Positions 34,616 through 44,194 of a stretch of DNA of 64,000 nucleotides are shown in pieces. A program made the translations under genes and the position numbers. The stretch is from Kistimonas asteriae (lineage in GTDB: Bacteria > Pseudomonadota > Gammaproteobacteria > Pseudomonadales > Endozoicomonadaceae), in assembly GCF_018263925.1 (NCBI RefSeq), contig NZ_JAEVHF010000002.1, positions 248,001-312,000 on the forward strand, read 5' to 3'. The stretch's first letter is position 1; every line of letters begins with the position of its first letter. Under the pieces are notes generated by a model. The model searched no databases and was not told the origin of the DNA. It worked only from the letters and a program-made list of their open reading frames with translations.

Positions 34616-35845
34616 TCAATACAGAATACGGCAACGGATGGTGCCGTTAACCTCTTGGACCTTCTCCAGCGCCAGCTGGCTCTGGTCAGCTTCGACATCA
34701 ATCACAACATAACCCACATCCTCACAGGTCTGGAGGTACTGGCCGCTGATATTGATATTGTTGTCAGAGAAAATGCGGTTGATATTTGACAGTACGCCGG
34801 GCACGTTCTCATGAATGTGCAGAATCCGGTGTTTGCCGGGATGCGCCGGGAGGGCGACTTCCGGGAAATTTACAGACGACAGGGAGGTACCGTTGTCGCT
34901 GTATTTCGCCAGTTTCTCCGCGACTTCCTTACCAATATTGTCCTGTGCTTCCAGGGTACTGCCGCCAACGTGAGGTGTCAGGATGACATTGTCGAATTCG
35001 CGCAGCGGAGACAAAAATTCCTCATCGTTTGAACGGGGTTCAACCGGGAATACGTCAATGGCCGCGCCCAGCAGTTTCTGGCTTTGCAGGGCAGAAACCA
35101 GGGCATCAATCGCTACCACAGTGCCACGTGAAGCATTAATGAGAATAGCGCTGTCTTTCATGATTGCCAGCTCTGCTTCACCGATCATTTCCTGCGTGGC
35201 CTGGGTTTCAGGGACATGCAGGGTCACAATATCGGCCATGCCGAGCAGTTCATCCAGATCATTAATCTGGGTGGCATTACCCAGTGGCAGGCGGGTGACG
35301 ACATCATAGAAATAGACTTCCATGCCCAGAGATTCTGCCAGTACGCTCAGCTGGCTGCCGATATTACCATAGCCGACAATGCCCAGCTTTTTGCCACGAA
35401 TCTCATAGGAATTCTTGGCGCTTTTCCGCCATACCCCCCGATGGGCTAATGCACTTTTCTCTGGCACGCCGCGCAGTAACAGGATGGCTTCTGCCAGTAC
35501 CAATTCGGCAACGGAGCGGGTATTGGAATAGGGGGCGTTGAAGACGGCAATGCCACGACGGGTGGCCGCCTGCAGCTCGACCTGGTTGGTGCCGATGCAG
35601 AAGCAGCCGACAGCAATCAGCTTTTCAGCATGGGCAAAAATGTCTTCGGTAAGCTGGGTGCGGGAACGAATACCGATGAAGTGTGCTTCACGAATCCGCT
35701 CTTTCAGCTCATTATCCGGCAATGAGGTCGAGAGATAGTCTATGTTGGTATAGCCTTGGGCTTTCAGCGTGTCGACAGCTGACTGGTGAACGCCCTCAAG
35801 TAGCAGAAAACGAATCTTGCTCTTGTCCAGTGATGTTGTGGCCAT
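34616..35845 (-). CDS. serA: D-3-phosphoglycerate dehydrogenase
   Basis: 409-residue first enzyme of serine synthesis. It has a D-2-hydroxyacid dehydrogenase core with the NAD motif LGIVGYGNIGSQ (about 152-163), catalytic R in INASRGTVV, E and H in LTPHVGGSTLEAQ, and a C-terminal ACT domain (HENVPGVLSNINRIF...) for serine feedback. The gene diverges from a D-2-hydroxyglutarate dehydrogenase gene. In Pseudomonas the pair is metabolically coupled, because SerA reduces 2-oxoglutarate to D-2-hydroxyglutarate and the dehydrogenase removes it. Confidence 0.97.
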   Translation of the reverse strand: MATTSLDKSKIRFLLLEGVHQSAVDTLKAQGYTNIDYLSTSLPDNELKERIREAHFIGIRSRTQLTEDIFAHAEKLIAVGCFCIGTNQVELQAATRRGIAVFNAPYSNTRSVAELVLAEAILLLRGVPEKSALAHRGVWRKSAKNSYEIRGKKLGIVGYGNIGSQLSVLAESLGMEVYFYDVVTRLPLGNATQINDLDELLGMADIVTLHVPETQATQEMIGEAELAIMKDSAILINASRGTVVAIDALVSALQSQKLLGAAIDVFPVEPRSNDEEFLSPLREFDNVILTPHVGGSTLEAQDNIGKEVAEKLAKYSDNGTSLSSVNFPEVALPAHPGKHRILHIHENVPGVLSNINRIFSDNNINISGQYLQTCEDVGYVVIDVEADQSQLALEKVQEVNGTIRCRILY

Positions 35846-36024
35846 GCTCGCTTATCCCGACTTCATTCTTGGTGTTTTATCATGCCCGGCAGTGTTCCGG
35901 CGGGCGCCTGATGATAACATAGCCTGCCAGAAGAACGGACAACCCTGTTCAATGAAATTTGTTCAGGTCAATAATGAAAAATACGTGAAAATGGGGAAGA
36001 TTCCGTGAATACGGGGGATAGTGC

Positions 36025-37458
36025 ATGACCCGCGAGCAGTTTCCGCAGAACGCTCTTTCACCGGAAGTCCGCGCCGAACGGGTGGCGCAGCTGACCGCGT
36101 GTGTGGCGCCCGCAAGAGTTCTCACCGATGATGACGCCCTGCTGACCTGGGGACGGGACTGGACCCGTTTTCATGATCCGGCGCCCTTGGCCGTTGTCTT
36201 CCCGAAGGCCGTTGAACAAGTTCAGGCCGTCGTCCGCTTTGCCCGCGAACATAATATTGGGCTGGTGCCGTCTGGTGGCCGAACCGGCCTGAGTGCTGGT
36301 GCGGTCGCCGTGCAGGGTGAAATCGTAGTCTCGTTTGACCACATGAATACAATCAGTGATTTCAATTCTGTAGATCGAACCGTCGTCTGCGGTCCCGGCG
36401 TTGTGACGGAACAGCTGCAGCAGTATGCCGATGATCAGGGGCTGTATTACCCGGTGGATTTTGCTTCCAGTGGTTCCAGTCATGTCGGCGGCAATATCGC
36501 GACCAATGCTGGTGGTATTAAGGTCATCCGCTATGGCATGACCCGTGACTGGGTTGCCGGTCTGAAGGTGGTGACAGGTACCGGAGAATTGCTGGAATTC
36601 AACAAAGGCTTGCTGAAAAACAATACGGGCTATGATCTTCAGCAGCTGTTTATTGGTGGTGAAGGCACGCTTGGGTTTGTTGTTGAGGCGACCATGCGCC
36701 TGACCCGTCCCCCCAAGGATCTGACCGTGTTGCTGTTGGGTGTCCCTGAAATGGACGACGTTATGAAGGTATTGGATACCTTCCAAAACAGCATCGATTT
36801 GACAGCCTTTGAATTCTTTTCAGAAAAAGCCTTGGCGAAGGTCGTGGAGCATGCTGGTGTTCAGCGCCCCTTTGAAACAGAAACCGCCTTTTATGCCCTG
36901 CTGGAATTCGAATGCCTGAATGAGTCGATTGCCGATCAGGCGATGCAGCTGTTCGAACAGTGTGTGGACAACGGCTGGGTGATTGATGGGGTGATGAGTC
37001 AGAACCAGACTCAGCTGGCCAACCTCTGGCGCTGTCGGGAGGATATCAGCGAAACCATTTCCCGCTGGACGCCTTACAAGAATGATATTTCGGTGGTGGT
37101 GTCGAAAGTGCCTGCGTTCCTCGCAGAGATTGATACGGTGGTTTCACGGGAGTACCCGGATTTCGAAATCATCTGGTTCGGCCATATTGGCGACGGCAAC
37201 CTGCACCTGAATATTCTTAAGCCGGAAACGCTCCCACGCGAGGAGTTCCTGTCACGCTGCAACAAGGTCAGCCGTTGGGTGTTTGAGATTGTGCAACAGT
37301 ATGGCGGTTCGGTATCTGCCGAACATGGGGTCGGCTTGCTGAAAAAAGATTACCTGACCTACACCCGGTCAGCAGCAGAGATTGAACTGATGAAAGGAGT
37401 CAAGAAAGTCTTTGATCCTGACGGGATCATGAACCCGGGTAAAATTTTTGACCTGTGA
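36025..37458 (+). CDS. FAD-linked D-2-hydroxyglutarate/D-lactate dehydrogenase family protein
   Basis: 477 residues. The N-terminal FAD_binding_4 domain contains GLVPSGGRTGLSAGAV and GGNIATNAGGIKVIRYGMTR. The C-terminal FAD-oxidase domain contains the metal/substrate motif IWFGHIGDGNLHLNIL and the final EHGVGLLKKDYL. Its position divergent from serA matches bacterial D-2-hydroxyglutarate dehydrogenases that recycle the SerA by-product to 2-oxoglutarate. A glycolate or D-lactate role cannot be excluded from sequence alone. Confidence 0.92.
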   Translation: MTREQFPQNALSPEVRAERVAQLTACVAPARVLTDDDALLTWGRDWTRFHDPAPLAVVFPKAVEQVQAVVRFAREHNIGLVPSGGRTGLSAGAVAVQGEIVVSFDHMNTISDFNSVDRTVVCGPGVVTEQLQQYADDQGLYYPVDFASSGSSHVGGNIATNAGGIKVIRYGMTRDWVAGLKVVTGTGELLEFNKGLLKNNTGYDLQQLFIGGEGTLGFVVEATMRLTRPPKDLTVLLLGVPEMDDVMKVLDTFQNSIDLTAFEFFSEKALAKVVEHAGVQRPFETETAFYALLEFECLNESIADQAMQLFEQCVDNGWVIDGVMSQNQTQLANLWRCREDISETISRWTPYKNDISVVVSKVPAFLAEIDTVVSREYPDFEIIWFGHIGDGNLHLNILKPETLPREEFLSRCNKVSRWVFEIVQQYGGSVSAEHGVGLLKKDYLTYTRSAAEIELMKGVKKVFDPDGIMNPGKIFDL

Positions 37459-37505
37459 TCAGGAAGAGTCGCCGGGCTGTTCATGTGAACGGTCCGGCGG
37501 TTGGG

Positions 37506-37766
37506 TCAGATACCAATACTGTTCAGGGTATTCATTATCTGTCTTATGGTTTGGGCGACGGCAGGGTGCTCCTCAGCGAATTCAATGGCCTCCTTTTCCA
37601 GCCGGTCATTGAAGGTTTCCACGGGAACTTTCCCTTCGGCCCTGGCCAGCGCGATTTCGAGTTCATCGGTTATCTGCCGCAGACTGGCAGCCGTGCACTC
37701 ATCGACTGGTTGACCATCCAGCAGGTCATGAAGATCCTGGATGTGGGCATTGAGTTTGTCATTCAT
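37506..37766 (-). CDS. DUF4404 family protein
   Basis: 86 residues, all helical, with a leucine-rich first helix (LNAHIQDLHDLLD) and a second one containing EEHPAVAQTIRQIMNTLNSIGI. This matches the small DUF4404 family, which is of unknown function. It is convergent with the preceding dehydrogenase gene, with an imperfect hairpin (37472-37499) between. Confidence 0.85.
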   Translation of the reverse strand: MNDKLNAHIQDLHDLLDGQPVDECTAASLRQITDELEIALARAEGKVPVETFNDRLEKEAIEFAEEHPAVAQTIRQIMNTLNSIGI

Positions 37767-37889
37767 AATTTTCTCTCCACCGACTGTTCCATCTTAGACC
37801 AGCGAGAGAGAGGATGAAACGGCAAAGTGCAAACAACAAATATGCCTGCGCGATAGCATATGACCATCACTGACAACAACAGGAATGCC

Positions 37890-38552
37890 ATGCGTTATAC
37901 CTGCCACACCATCGAAGGGGAGCCCGCGACGTTTCCGGTTGGAAAGGTCGTCTGTGTCGGTCGCAATTATGCGGAGCACGCCCGTGAGCTGAACAATCCC
38001 GTGCCGACAGAGCCCCTGCTGTTCATGAAACCGGCAACGGCACTCGCACCCTTTTCTGACCCTGTTCGTTTACCCGAACAGCGCGGCAGTGTGCATTATG
38101 AAACGGAGATTGCGATCCTCATTGGCCGTGAAATCAGCCATATATCCTCTGAAAATGTGATCACTGCGATTGCCGGTGTCGGGCTGGCCCTGGATCTGAC
38201 CTTGCGTGAACTTCAGGGGCGACTGAAAGAAAAAGGACACCCCTGGGAGATCGCCAAGGGATTTGACGGTGCTTGTCCTTTGTCGTCTTTTGTCAGTACT
38301 GAACGGGTCGGGCAGTGGGACGACATTGATTTCCAGTTGTCCATTGATGGTGAAATACGCCAGCATGGGAACAGTATTGAAATGTTGATGCCGATTTTGC
38401 CGCTGATCAGCTATATCAGTGAGCATTTTACCCTTTGCCCAGGGGACGTAGTGCTGACAGGAACACCGGCAGGCGTCGGTGAGCTGGCCAGTGGCATGAC
38501 ACTCAAGGCTGAAATTAATGGCCTGATGGCGGTAGAATCGAGCGTGCTTTAA
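37890..38552 (+). CDS. Fumarylacetoacetate hydrolase family protein
   Basis: 220 residues, the short FAH form (YcgM-like). Conserved blocks are VVCVGRNYAEHARELNN, PLLFMKPATAL, VHYETEIAILIG (metal-binding glutamates), KGFDGACPLSSF and GDVVLTGTPAGVG. Members act as acylpyruvate hydrolases or oxaloacetate decarboxylases. ATG 37890 is preferred (AGGA upstream, usual length) over 37860. The sequence ACAACAACAGGA at the ribosome-binding site is close to the Hfq/Crc motif. Confidence 0.92.
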   Translation: MRYTCHTIEGEPATFPVGKVVCVGRNYAEHARELNNPVPTEPLLFMKPATALAPFSDPVRLPEQRGSVHYETEIAILIGREISHISSENVITAIAGVGLALDLTLRELQGRLKEKGHPWEIAKGFDGACPLSSFVSTERVGQWDDIDFQLSIDGEIRQHGNSIEMLMPILPLISYISEHFTLCPGDVVLTGTPAGVGELASGMTLKAEINGLMAVESSVL

Positions 38553-38680
38553 ATAACCGCTGACCAGTGGGCTTGCCGGTAAGATCCGGCGAGATCAATC
38601 CGGCAAACCCGATTGGCAGCAGATAATAAATGTGTCCACACAATAACTCTTTAGAATCGGGTTGTACTGGGGAGTGAACC

Positions 38681-39409
38681 ATGCGTATTCTTGCACTGGC
38701 TTTCTGTTTTTTTATTTCCGGCGTTCAGGCCGCGCAATACCATCTTGTTACCGAAAATTTTCCACCGCTAAACATGACCAATAATGGCAGTGAATATGCC
38801 CGTAACCAGCGGGTGACAGGCATTGCCACGGATATTGTTCGTACCCTGTTTGATACCATGAACCTGGAGTACCGGGTCACACTCTATCCACAGTGGGATC
38901 GGGCTTTTAACCAGGCATTGGATGATGAAAACGTCGGTATTTATTCCACTTTCAGAACGCCAGAGCGTGAAGAACGCTTCCGATGGGTAGGGCCGCTGTT
39001 TGATGAAGAGTGGATTATCCTGGCGCCGGCAGACAGTGATGTCAGTTTGGAATCTATCCATGATCTCAAGAACTACCGGGTTGGCGGTTATGAGGCCGAT
39101 GCCATCAGTGATTATCTCAAGGAGAAAGGAGTGCCACTGGTTACCACCCGTGGCGATGTCCTCAATGCCATGAATATGCGTCTGGGCAAAATTGACCTTT
39201 GGGCAACCAGTTCCCTCTCTGGTCCGTTTATCGCTGAACGCTACAATATGGACGTTAAGCGACTGCTGACATTCAATACCAGCCAGCTCTGGCTGGCGAT
39301 GAACAAAAACGCCAACCCCGAACTGATCAAGGCACTGAATACGGAACTGGGTTCACTGAAAAAAAATGGCCAGCTGAAAACCATTCTGAGCCAGTACAAA
39401 AACGAATAA
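38681..39409 (+). CDS. Periplasmic solute-binding protein family 3
   Basis: 242 residues with signal peptide RILALAFCFFISGVQA and a complete SBP_bac_3 domain (YHLVTENFPPLN, GIATDIVRTLFDTM, FRWVGPLFDEEWIILAP). Such ABC-type receptors without adjacent permeases are common in marine gammaproteobacteria and may feed sensor proteins or distant transporters. GGGGAG lies eight bases before the ATG. A perfect hairpin ends the transcript. Confidence 0.9.
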   Translation: MRILALAFCFFISGVQAAQYHLVTENFPPLNMTNNGSEYARNQRVTGIATDIVRTLFDTMNLEYRVTLYPQWDRAFNQALDDENVGIYSTFRTPEREERFRWVGPLFDEEWIILAPADSDVSLESIHDLKNYRVGGYEADAISDYLKEKGVPLVTTRGDVLNAMNMRLGKIDLWATSSLSGPFIAERYNMDVKRLLTFNTSQLWLAMNKNANPELIKALNTELGSLKKNGQLKTILSQYKNE

Positions 39410-39416
39410 TCAGATT

Positions 39417-39440
39417 GACGGCCTGAGTGATCAGGCCGTC
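39417..39440. terminator. Hairpin between convergent genes
   Basis: GACGGCCTGA-GTGA-TCAGGCCGTC, a perfect 10-bp stem, with a T-run (GGGTTTTT) a few bases later on the plus strand. It lies eight bases after the binding-protein stop and before the end of ptrB. Confidence 0.7.
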
Positions 39441-39451
39441 GTATCGGGTTT

Positions 39452-41509
39452 TTACTGTTGTTGTTCCAGTAGGCTCAGGAAGAAGGCATATTCCAATGCG
39501 AGTTCTTTCTGCTGCTGGTAACGCCCTGATGCGCCGCCATGACCGGCTTCCATGTTGGTATAGAACAACAGTTTATTGTCGTCTGTTTTGTATTCGCGCA
39601 GTTTTGCCACCCATTTGGCCGGCTCAAAGTACTGTACCTGTGAGTCGTGCAGGCCCGTCGTCACCAGCATATTAGGATAATTCTGACGTTTGATATTGTC
39701 ATAGGGTGAGTAAGACAACATGTAATCGTAGTCTGTCTTGTTGTTGGGATTACCCCATTCATCATACTCGTTGGTTGTCAGTGGCAGGCTTTCATCCAGC
39801 ATGGTTGTCACCACATCGACAAAAGGTACATCAGCGTTGATGCCCAGGTAGAGTTCCGGTGCCATATTCACGACAGCCCCCATCAACAGGCCGCCGGCGC
39901 TGCCTCCGGAAGCGAACACCTTGTTTTTATCGGCATACTTCTGCGTTACGAGTGCACGGGTCACATCAATGAAGTCGGTAAAGCTGTTACGTTTTTGCTG
40001 CTGTCGACCGGCTTCATACCAGGGGCGTCCCAGCATCTGGCCGCCACGCACATGGGCGATGGCGTAGACAAAGCCACGATCCAGCAGGGAGAGACGGTTG
40101 GCGGAGAAATAGGGTTCAATGGTGTAACCGTAAGCGCCATAGCCGTACTGATAGAGAGGATTGGTGCCGTCTTTGCAGAATCGGTCTTTGCGCCATACCA
40201 GTGACACGGGAATCTCCGTGTCATCCGCCGCTTTAACGAACAGTCGTTCACTGGCGTAATCGGATGTGTTGAACCCGCCGGGAATCTCTTTCTGCTTCAA
40301 TTGTTCCCGTTCGCCAGTGATCAGGTCGTATTCGTAGATGGTATCCGGCGTTGTCATGGAGCTGTACCAGATACGGACACTCGGTGCGTCCACTGACGGG
40401 TTGGCCGAGAAATGGGCGACAAACACGGGGTCGTCAAACGACAGTGGATGTTCTTTGCCGGTACTTTGCTGAATCACCCGAATACGGGTGATCCCGTTTT
40501 CTTTTTCATTGAGTACCAGCGCATCGTTGAATAACAGGTAATCTTCCAGGTACACGTGTTCCCGGTGGGGAATCACTTCCTGCCAGGCGGATTTATCGGC
40601 ACTCTGGGCTGCTTGAACCTTCATCAGGCGGAAGTTGGTGGCTTGCCAGTTGGTGCGGATGTAATACCAGTCATCCAGCTTGGCAATGTCGTATTCATGA
40701 TCAGCTTCCCTGGAAAGGAAGGGCGTGAAATCCCCCTCTGGTGTTGCAGCATCCAGCAGCGAGACAGCGCATTGCGTGGTGCTGTCGTGGGTGATCAACA
40801 GCGTGCTGTCATCACGGGTACGATCAATGCCGGTATAGAAGCTTTTGTCCTGCTCTTCGTAAACAAGAACATCATCCTTCTGTTCCGTGCCCAGTGTATG
40901 TCGGAATACCTGGTAGCCGAGCAGTGTCTGCGTATCCTGGCGGATATAAAACACGGTACGGTTGTCAGCGGCCCAAACAACGTCTCCTGTCGTTTGTTCC
41001 AGACGGTCGGGCAACCGCTCACCGGATTCAATATGTTTGAAATGAACGGTATAGATACGGCGGCCTACCGTATCTTCACTCCAGGCCAGCAACTGGTTGT
41101 CCAGGCTGACATCCATATCGCCGATACTGAAAAACTCGTGGCCTTCGGCCAGCGTGTTGCCGTCCAGCAGGATCTCGTCGGGGTTGTCGAGTGTTTCTGC
41201 TTTTCTTGCATGAACGGGGTATTCATCATCGCCACTATAACGGGTGTAGTACCAGTAACCGTTATCCAGTACAGGCACCGTTGAATCATCTTTCTTGATA
41301 CGGCCAATCAGTTCCTGATACAGGGATTCACGCAGCGGCGTATAGGGCGCCATAACCGCATCGGTATAGTCATTTTCTGCCTTCAACCAGGACAGGATTT
41401 CAGGATCTTCACGACTATCGTCGCGTAGCCAATAGTAGTCGTCAGTCCGTTGATGGTCATGATATTCCAGTATGTAGGGCTGCTTTCTGGCAAAGGGAGG
41501 CTTGATCAT
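39452..41509 (-). CDS. ptrB: Oligopeptidase B
   Basis: 685-residue S9 serine peptidase cleaving short peptides after Arg/Lys. The N-terminal beta-propeller (DYYWLRDDSREDPEILSWL at the start) is followed by an alpha/beta hydrolase domain with nucleophile motif GGSAGGLLMG, the Asp region VTTGLHDSQVQY and the terminal histidine motif EAGHGG. Length is typical. It is convergent with the solute-binding gene. Confidence 0.96.
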   Translation of the reverse strand: MIKPPFARKQPYILEYHDHQRTDDYYWLRDDSREDPEILSWLKAENDYTDAVMAPYTPLRESLYQELIGRIKKDDSTVPVLDNGYWYYTRYSGDDEYPVHARKAETLDNPDEILLDGNTLAEGHEFFSIGDMDVSLDNQLLAWSEDTVGRRIYTVHFKHIESGERLPDRLEQTTGDVVWAADNRTVFYIRQDTQTLLGYQVFRHTLGTEQKDDVLVYEEQDKSFYTGIDRTRDDSTLLITHDSTTQCAVSLLDAATPEGDFTPFLSREADHEYDIAKLDDWYYIRTNWQATNFRLMKVQAAQSADKSAWQEVIPHREHVYLEDYLLFNDALVLNEKENGITRIRVIQQSTGKEHPLSFDDPVFVAHFSANPSVDAPSVRIWYSSMTTPDTIYEYDLITGEREQLKQKEIPGGFNTSDYASERLFVKAADDTEIPVSLVWRKDRFCKDGTNPLYQYGYGAYGYTIEPYFSANRLSLLDRGFVYAIAHVRGGQMLGRPWYEAGRQQQKRNSFTDFIDVTRALVTQKYADKNKVFASGGSAGGLLMGAVVNMAPELYLGINADVPFVDVVTTMLDESLPLTTNEYDEWGNPNNKTDYDYMLSYSPYDNIKRQNYPNMLVTTGLHDSQVQYFEPAKWVAKLREYKTDDNKLLFYTNMEAGHGGASGRYQQQKELALEYAFFLSLLEQQQ

Positions 41510-41798
41510 CAGAAGTGTCCGGTTTTCGGCAATTCGCGGTTCATGATGCCATTGAATCGGTCAGCTGGCGTCGGCAGCGGATGATTGATAAGGCATAAAA
41601 CGGTCATCAGATACTGCAATAGTCGTTTCATTGGGTAAGATAACGCAAGAACAATTATTCAATAGCAGTATCAGGCATGATGAAAATAATAAAAGACGCC
41701 TTGTCACCATTCCCGCAAACGGGTCAGCTGAGCACCTCTTGCCAGATGAACCGGCTTATACAGTCTGAAGGCAGCCTCAATACCCGTGGAGGTGGCGC

Positions 41799-43127
41799 AT
41801 GATCCGGTATGCAATGACAGTTATAGCCATGCTGTTATCAACGGTGGTGTACAGCGCCATCGAACGGGATATCAACGACAAGAATATCGCCGCGATTGTC
41901 GGCGGCGAAGTGATTACCACGGTTGCGTTGGATGTGTTTTATCAACAGGCCAAACCGGGCGATTTTCGGACAACACGGGAAAGCGTGCTTCGGGATCTGA
42001 TCGATAATCGATTGCTGGCTCACTGGCGAGAAAGTAGCGGGTTGGTCACAGAAGAGAACCCCGTTGGGTTCTCTTCGGACGTCGCAGTTGCTGATCAATT
42101 AAATGGTCTTGTGCGTCAATACTGGCGCGAGCCACTTGAGCGCTGGATCAGGGAACAGCCTGGGGGTATTGCGGGTTTTATTCAGGAAGAGTCCATTCCC
42201 TCGCAGAACAACCTGACTGATTTAATGAACAACAAAAGTCCTGTGTCGTTTGATGCGACAGCACGCCAATTGGAGATTTTCAATCAAACCATACTGCTAA
42301 CGTATCGTGTGCCTGGGCGAAAGACTGAAACGATCACCCTGCGTGATATTTATGATCGTCAGAATGTGCAGGGGCGCATTCAGTTGAGTCGGGCGAACCC
42401 CGCCTATCTTGCCGGACAGGTTGAGCAGTTGCTGGGGCATCGGGTTGTTGCGTATTGGGCAGAGGCGCATACCGGTCTGACAACCGCTGACCTGCAATCC
42501 ATGAAAAGGGTGCTGATCGATCGACGGGAGCGTGAGACTGTGCTCAAGCGCTTGGGCTTGTTTAATGTCATGCACAGCAGTAACCCTGTGCTGCGACAGT
42601 TGGCTGATGCGGTGTCGCAACAGGAAGTGACAGCGTACTACCGTAATAACAAAAAACAGTTCAGCAGACTGACAGCCGTCAAAGCCTTTCACATACAACT
42701 GGATAGCCAGAAAAAGGCTGATGACGTCTATGCGCAGTTGCTGGAGGGATTAACGTTTTCTGAGGCGGTCAAACAGCATTCCATGGCGGATGACCGTATC
42801 GGGGATGAACCCGGCAGCCTGGGCTGGATGGCCAGAACAGATAAAGCGCCTGACTGGTTGGAATCCATGGCATTCATGCAGAAGCCAGACATACCGTCTC
42901 GTCCAGTCAGACGCCCGGTGAAGGCCGGGGAGCCAGCAGTCTGGGAAATTATCCTGGTGACGGAGCAGAAGAAAGGTTTCTATCGGGAAGACAGTGAAAC
43001 GGTGCGTTACCTCGCGTCCCGGCAGATTGCCCTTGAGAAGGCCAAAACACAGTTTGCACAGTTAAAAGAGCGGCTACGCAAAGATGTGCCTGTGCATATC
43101 AATCCTGACTATATCGGGGTGTTCTGA
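41799..43127 (+). CDS. Periplasmic PpiC-type (parvulin) peptidyl-prolyl isomerase
   Basis: 442 residues with a signal peptide (MTVIAMLLSTVVYS) and a SurA-like N-terminal chaperone part (AAIVGGEVITTVALDVFYQQ). A parvulin domain (about 300-385) shows KAFHIQLDSQKKADDVYAQL and a GSLGWMARTDK segment. It probably assists folding of exported proteins; the parvulin core is divergent, so isomerase activity is uncertain. GGAGG precedes the ATG. The stop overlaps the next start (TGATG), so the two are translationally coupled. Confidence 0.85.
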   Translation: MIRYAMTVIAMLLSTVVYSAIERDINDKNIAAIVGGEVITTVALDVFYQQAKPGDFRTTRESVLRDLIDNRLLAHWRESSGLVTEENPVGFSSDVAVADQLNGLVRQYWREPLERWIREQPGGIAGFIQEESIPSQNNLTDLMNNKSPVSFDATARQLEIFNQTILLTYRVPGRKTETITLRDIYDRQNVQGRIQLSRANPAYLAGQVEQLLGHRVVAYWAEAHTGLTTADLQSMKRVLIDRRERETVLKRLGLFNVMHSSNPVLRQLADAVSQQEVTAYYRNNKKQFSRLTAVKAFHIQLDSQKKADDVYAQLLEGLTFSEAVKQHSMADDRIGDEPGSLGWMARTDKAPDWLESMAFMQKPDIPSRPVRRPVKAGEPAVWEIILVTEQKKGFYREDSETVRYLASRQIALEKAKTQFAQLKERLRKDVPVHINPDYIGVF

Positions 43128-43738
43128 TGGTTGTTCAGAAAAAAGGGATCGCCATTGTCGTCAGCAGCCTCCTGACACTTGCCACTGTTGTGTGGGTCTT
43201 CAGTGATAACGCGCAAAACCCGGGGCTGCAAAAAAAATCGCTGTCTGAGATCGAGACGCCCGGTGATTCGGAGGAAGTGAATCAACAGGCTGTGCCAATA
43301 GAGTCAAACACTGGTGCTGAAAAGCCGGCGCCCCGGAAACCGGATAGAGAAAGTGTCGCCAGCATAGCCAGTAAGCCGGACTTTGACGCTGACGCGATTC
43401 GTTCGTTCAGAGATTCATTGAGGTATGGCGATGAACGTGCGCCTTCTGTCGCAGAATATCAACCCAGGGTGTTGCCTTCTGCGGCAGAACGGAATGATCC
43501 GGAGCGCTATCAGTCTTATGAGGCTCGTCAGGAAGAACAGTTGAAGTTGGCATTCGTCATTGCCGCGGAAGATAAAATCACAACCATGGAGGCCGCGATT
43601 GAGAGAGCCAAAGCGGAAGGTCTGGACAAAGAACAGCTGGATGAAGGTATTCGTAAACTGGAAGGTATTCGTGCGATGAAACAACAGCTGGAACAGGAAA
43701 TGGGCATCGACAAAAACGGTGGTAACCCAAACCCCTGA
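43127..43738 (+). CDS. Membrane-anchored hypothetical protein coupled to the PpiC gene
   Basis: 203 residues: one N-terminal transmembrane helix (GIAIVVSSLLTLATVVWVF), then a Pro/Glu-rich flexible stretch and a charged coiled-coil C-terminus (EEQLKLAFVIAAEDKITTMEAAIERAK). The bulk should lie in the periplasm. It starts on the last base of the PpiC gene stop, so a shared process such as surface-protein assembly is likely. No family recognised. Confidence 0.8.
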   Translation: MVVQKKGIAIVVSSLLTLATVVWVFSDNAQNPGLQKKSLSEIETPGDSEEVNQQAVPIESNTGAEKPAPRKPDRESVASIASKPDFDADAIRSFRDSLRYGDERAPSVAEYQPRVLPSAAERNDPERYQSYEARQEEQLKLAFVIAAEDKITTMEAAIERAKAEGLDKEQLDEGIRKLEGIRAMKQQLEQEMGIDKNGGNPNP

Positions 43739-43788
43739 CAGGTTGGGTTATCGCCGTTCAAATGACGTTATTCGTGTAACACGCGGTT

Positions 43789-44184
43789 TCAGCTGATCTT
43801 TCGTGTCCGACGTTTGTTGTCTATAGCCACAAAGACAAAATTGCCTTCCGTGACCTTATGCTCTTCATCCGCTACTGGATTCCGTGTCCAGGCCTCAACC
43901 TGCACCTGAATGGAGCTGCGACCAGTGTCTGAAACGATGGTGTAGAAACTCACCACATCGCCCACTTCAATGGGGCGCATGAACACCAGTTTGTCGATGG
44001 CGACCGTGGCAACCCGGCCATGAGCGACCTGTCGTGCACTCATTTCAGCCGCGAGATCCATCTGCGAGACAACCCAGCCGCCGAATATATCGTTATCCGG
44101 GTTAGTGTCCCGTGGCATGGCCTGAACCCGCAGGGACAGTTCCCCTTCAGGGTGTGGCAGGTGATCGGTTCTCAATGTTTCCAT
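43789..44184 (-). CDS. yciA: Acyl-CoA thioesterase, YciA-type
   Basis: 131-residue hotdog-fold thioesterase. The catalytic segment NPDNDIFGGWVVSQMDLAAE and the partner strand KLVFMRPIEVGDVVSFYT are conserved. It hydrolyses a broad range of acyl-CoAs. It lies ten bases after the TRAP permease gene on the same strand with AGGGAG at its start, so it belongs to the dctQ-dctM-yciA transcript. Confidence 0.94.
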   Translation of the reverse strand: METLRTDHLPHPEGELSLRVQAMPRDTNPDNDIFGGWVVSQMDLAAEMSARQVAHGRVATVAIDKLVFMRPIEVGDVVSFYTIVSDTGRSSIQVQVEAWTRNPVADEEHKVTEGNFVFVAIDNKRRTRKIS

Positions 44185-44194
44185 ACCTTACTCC

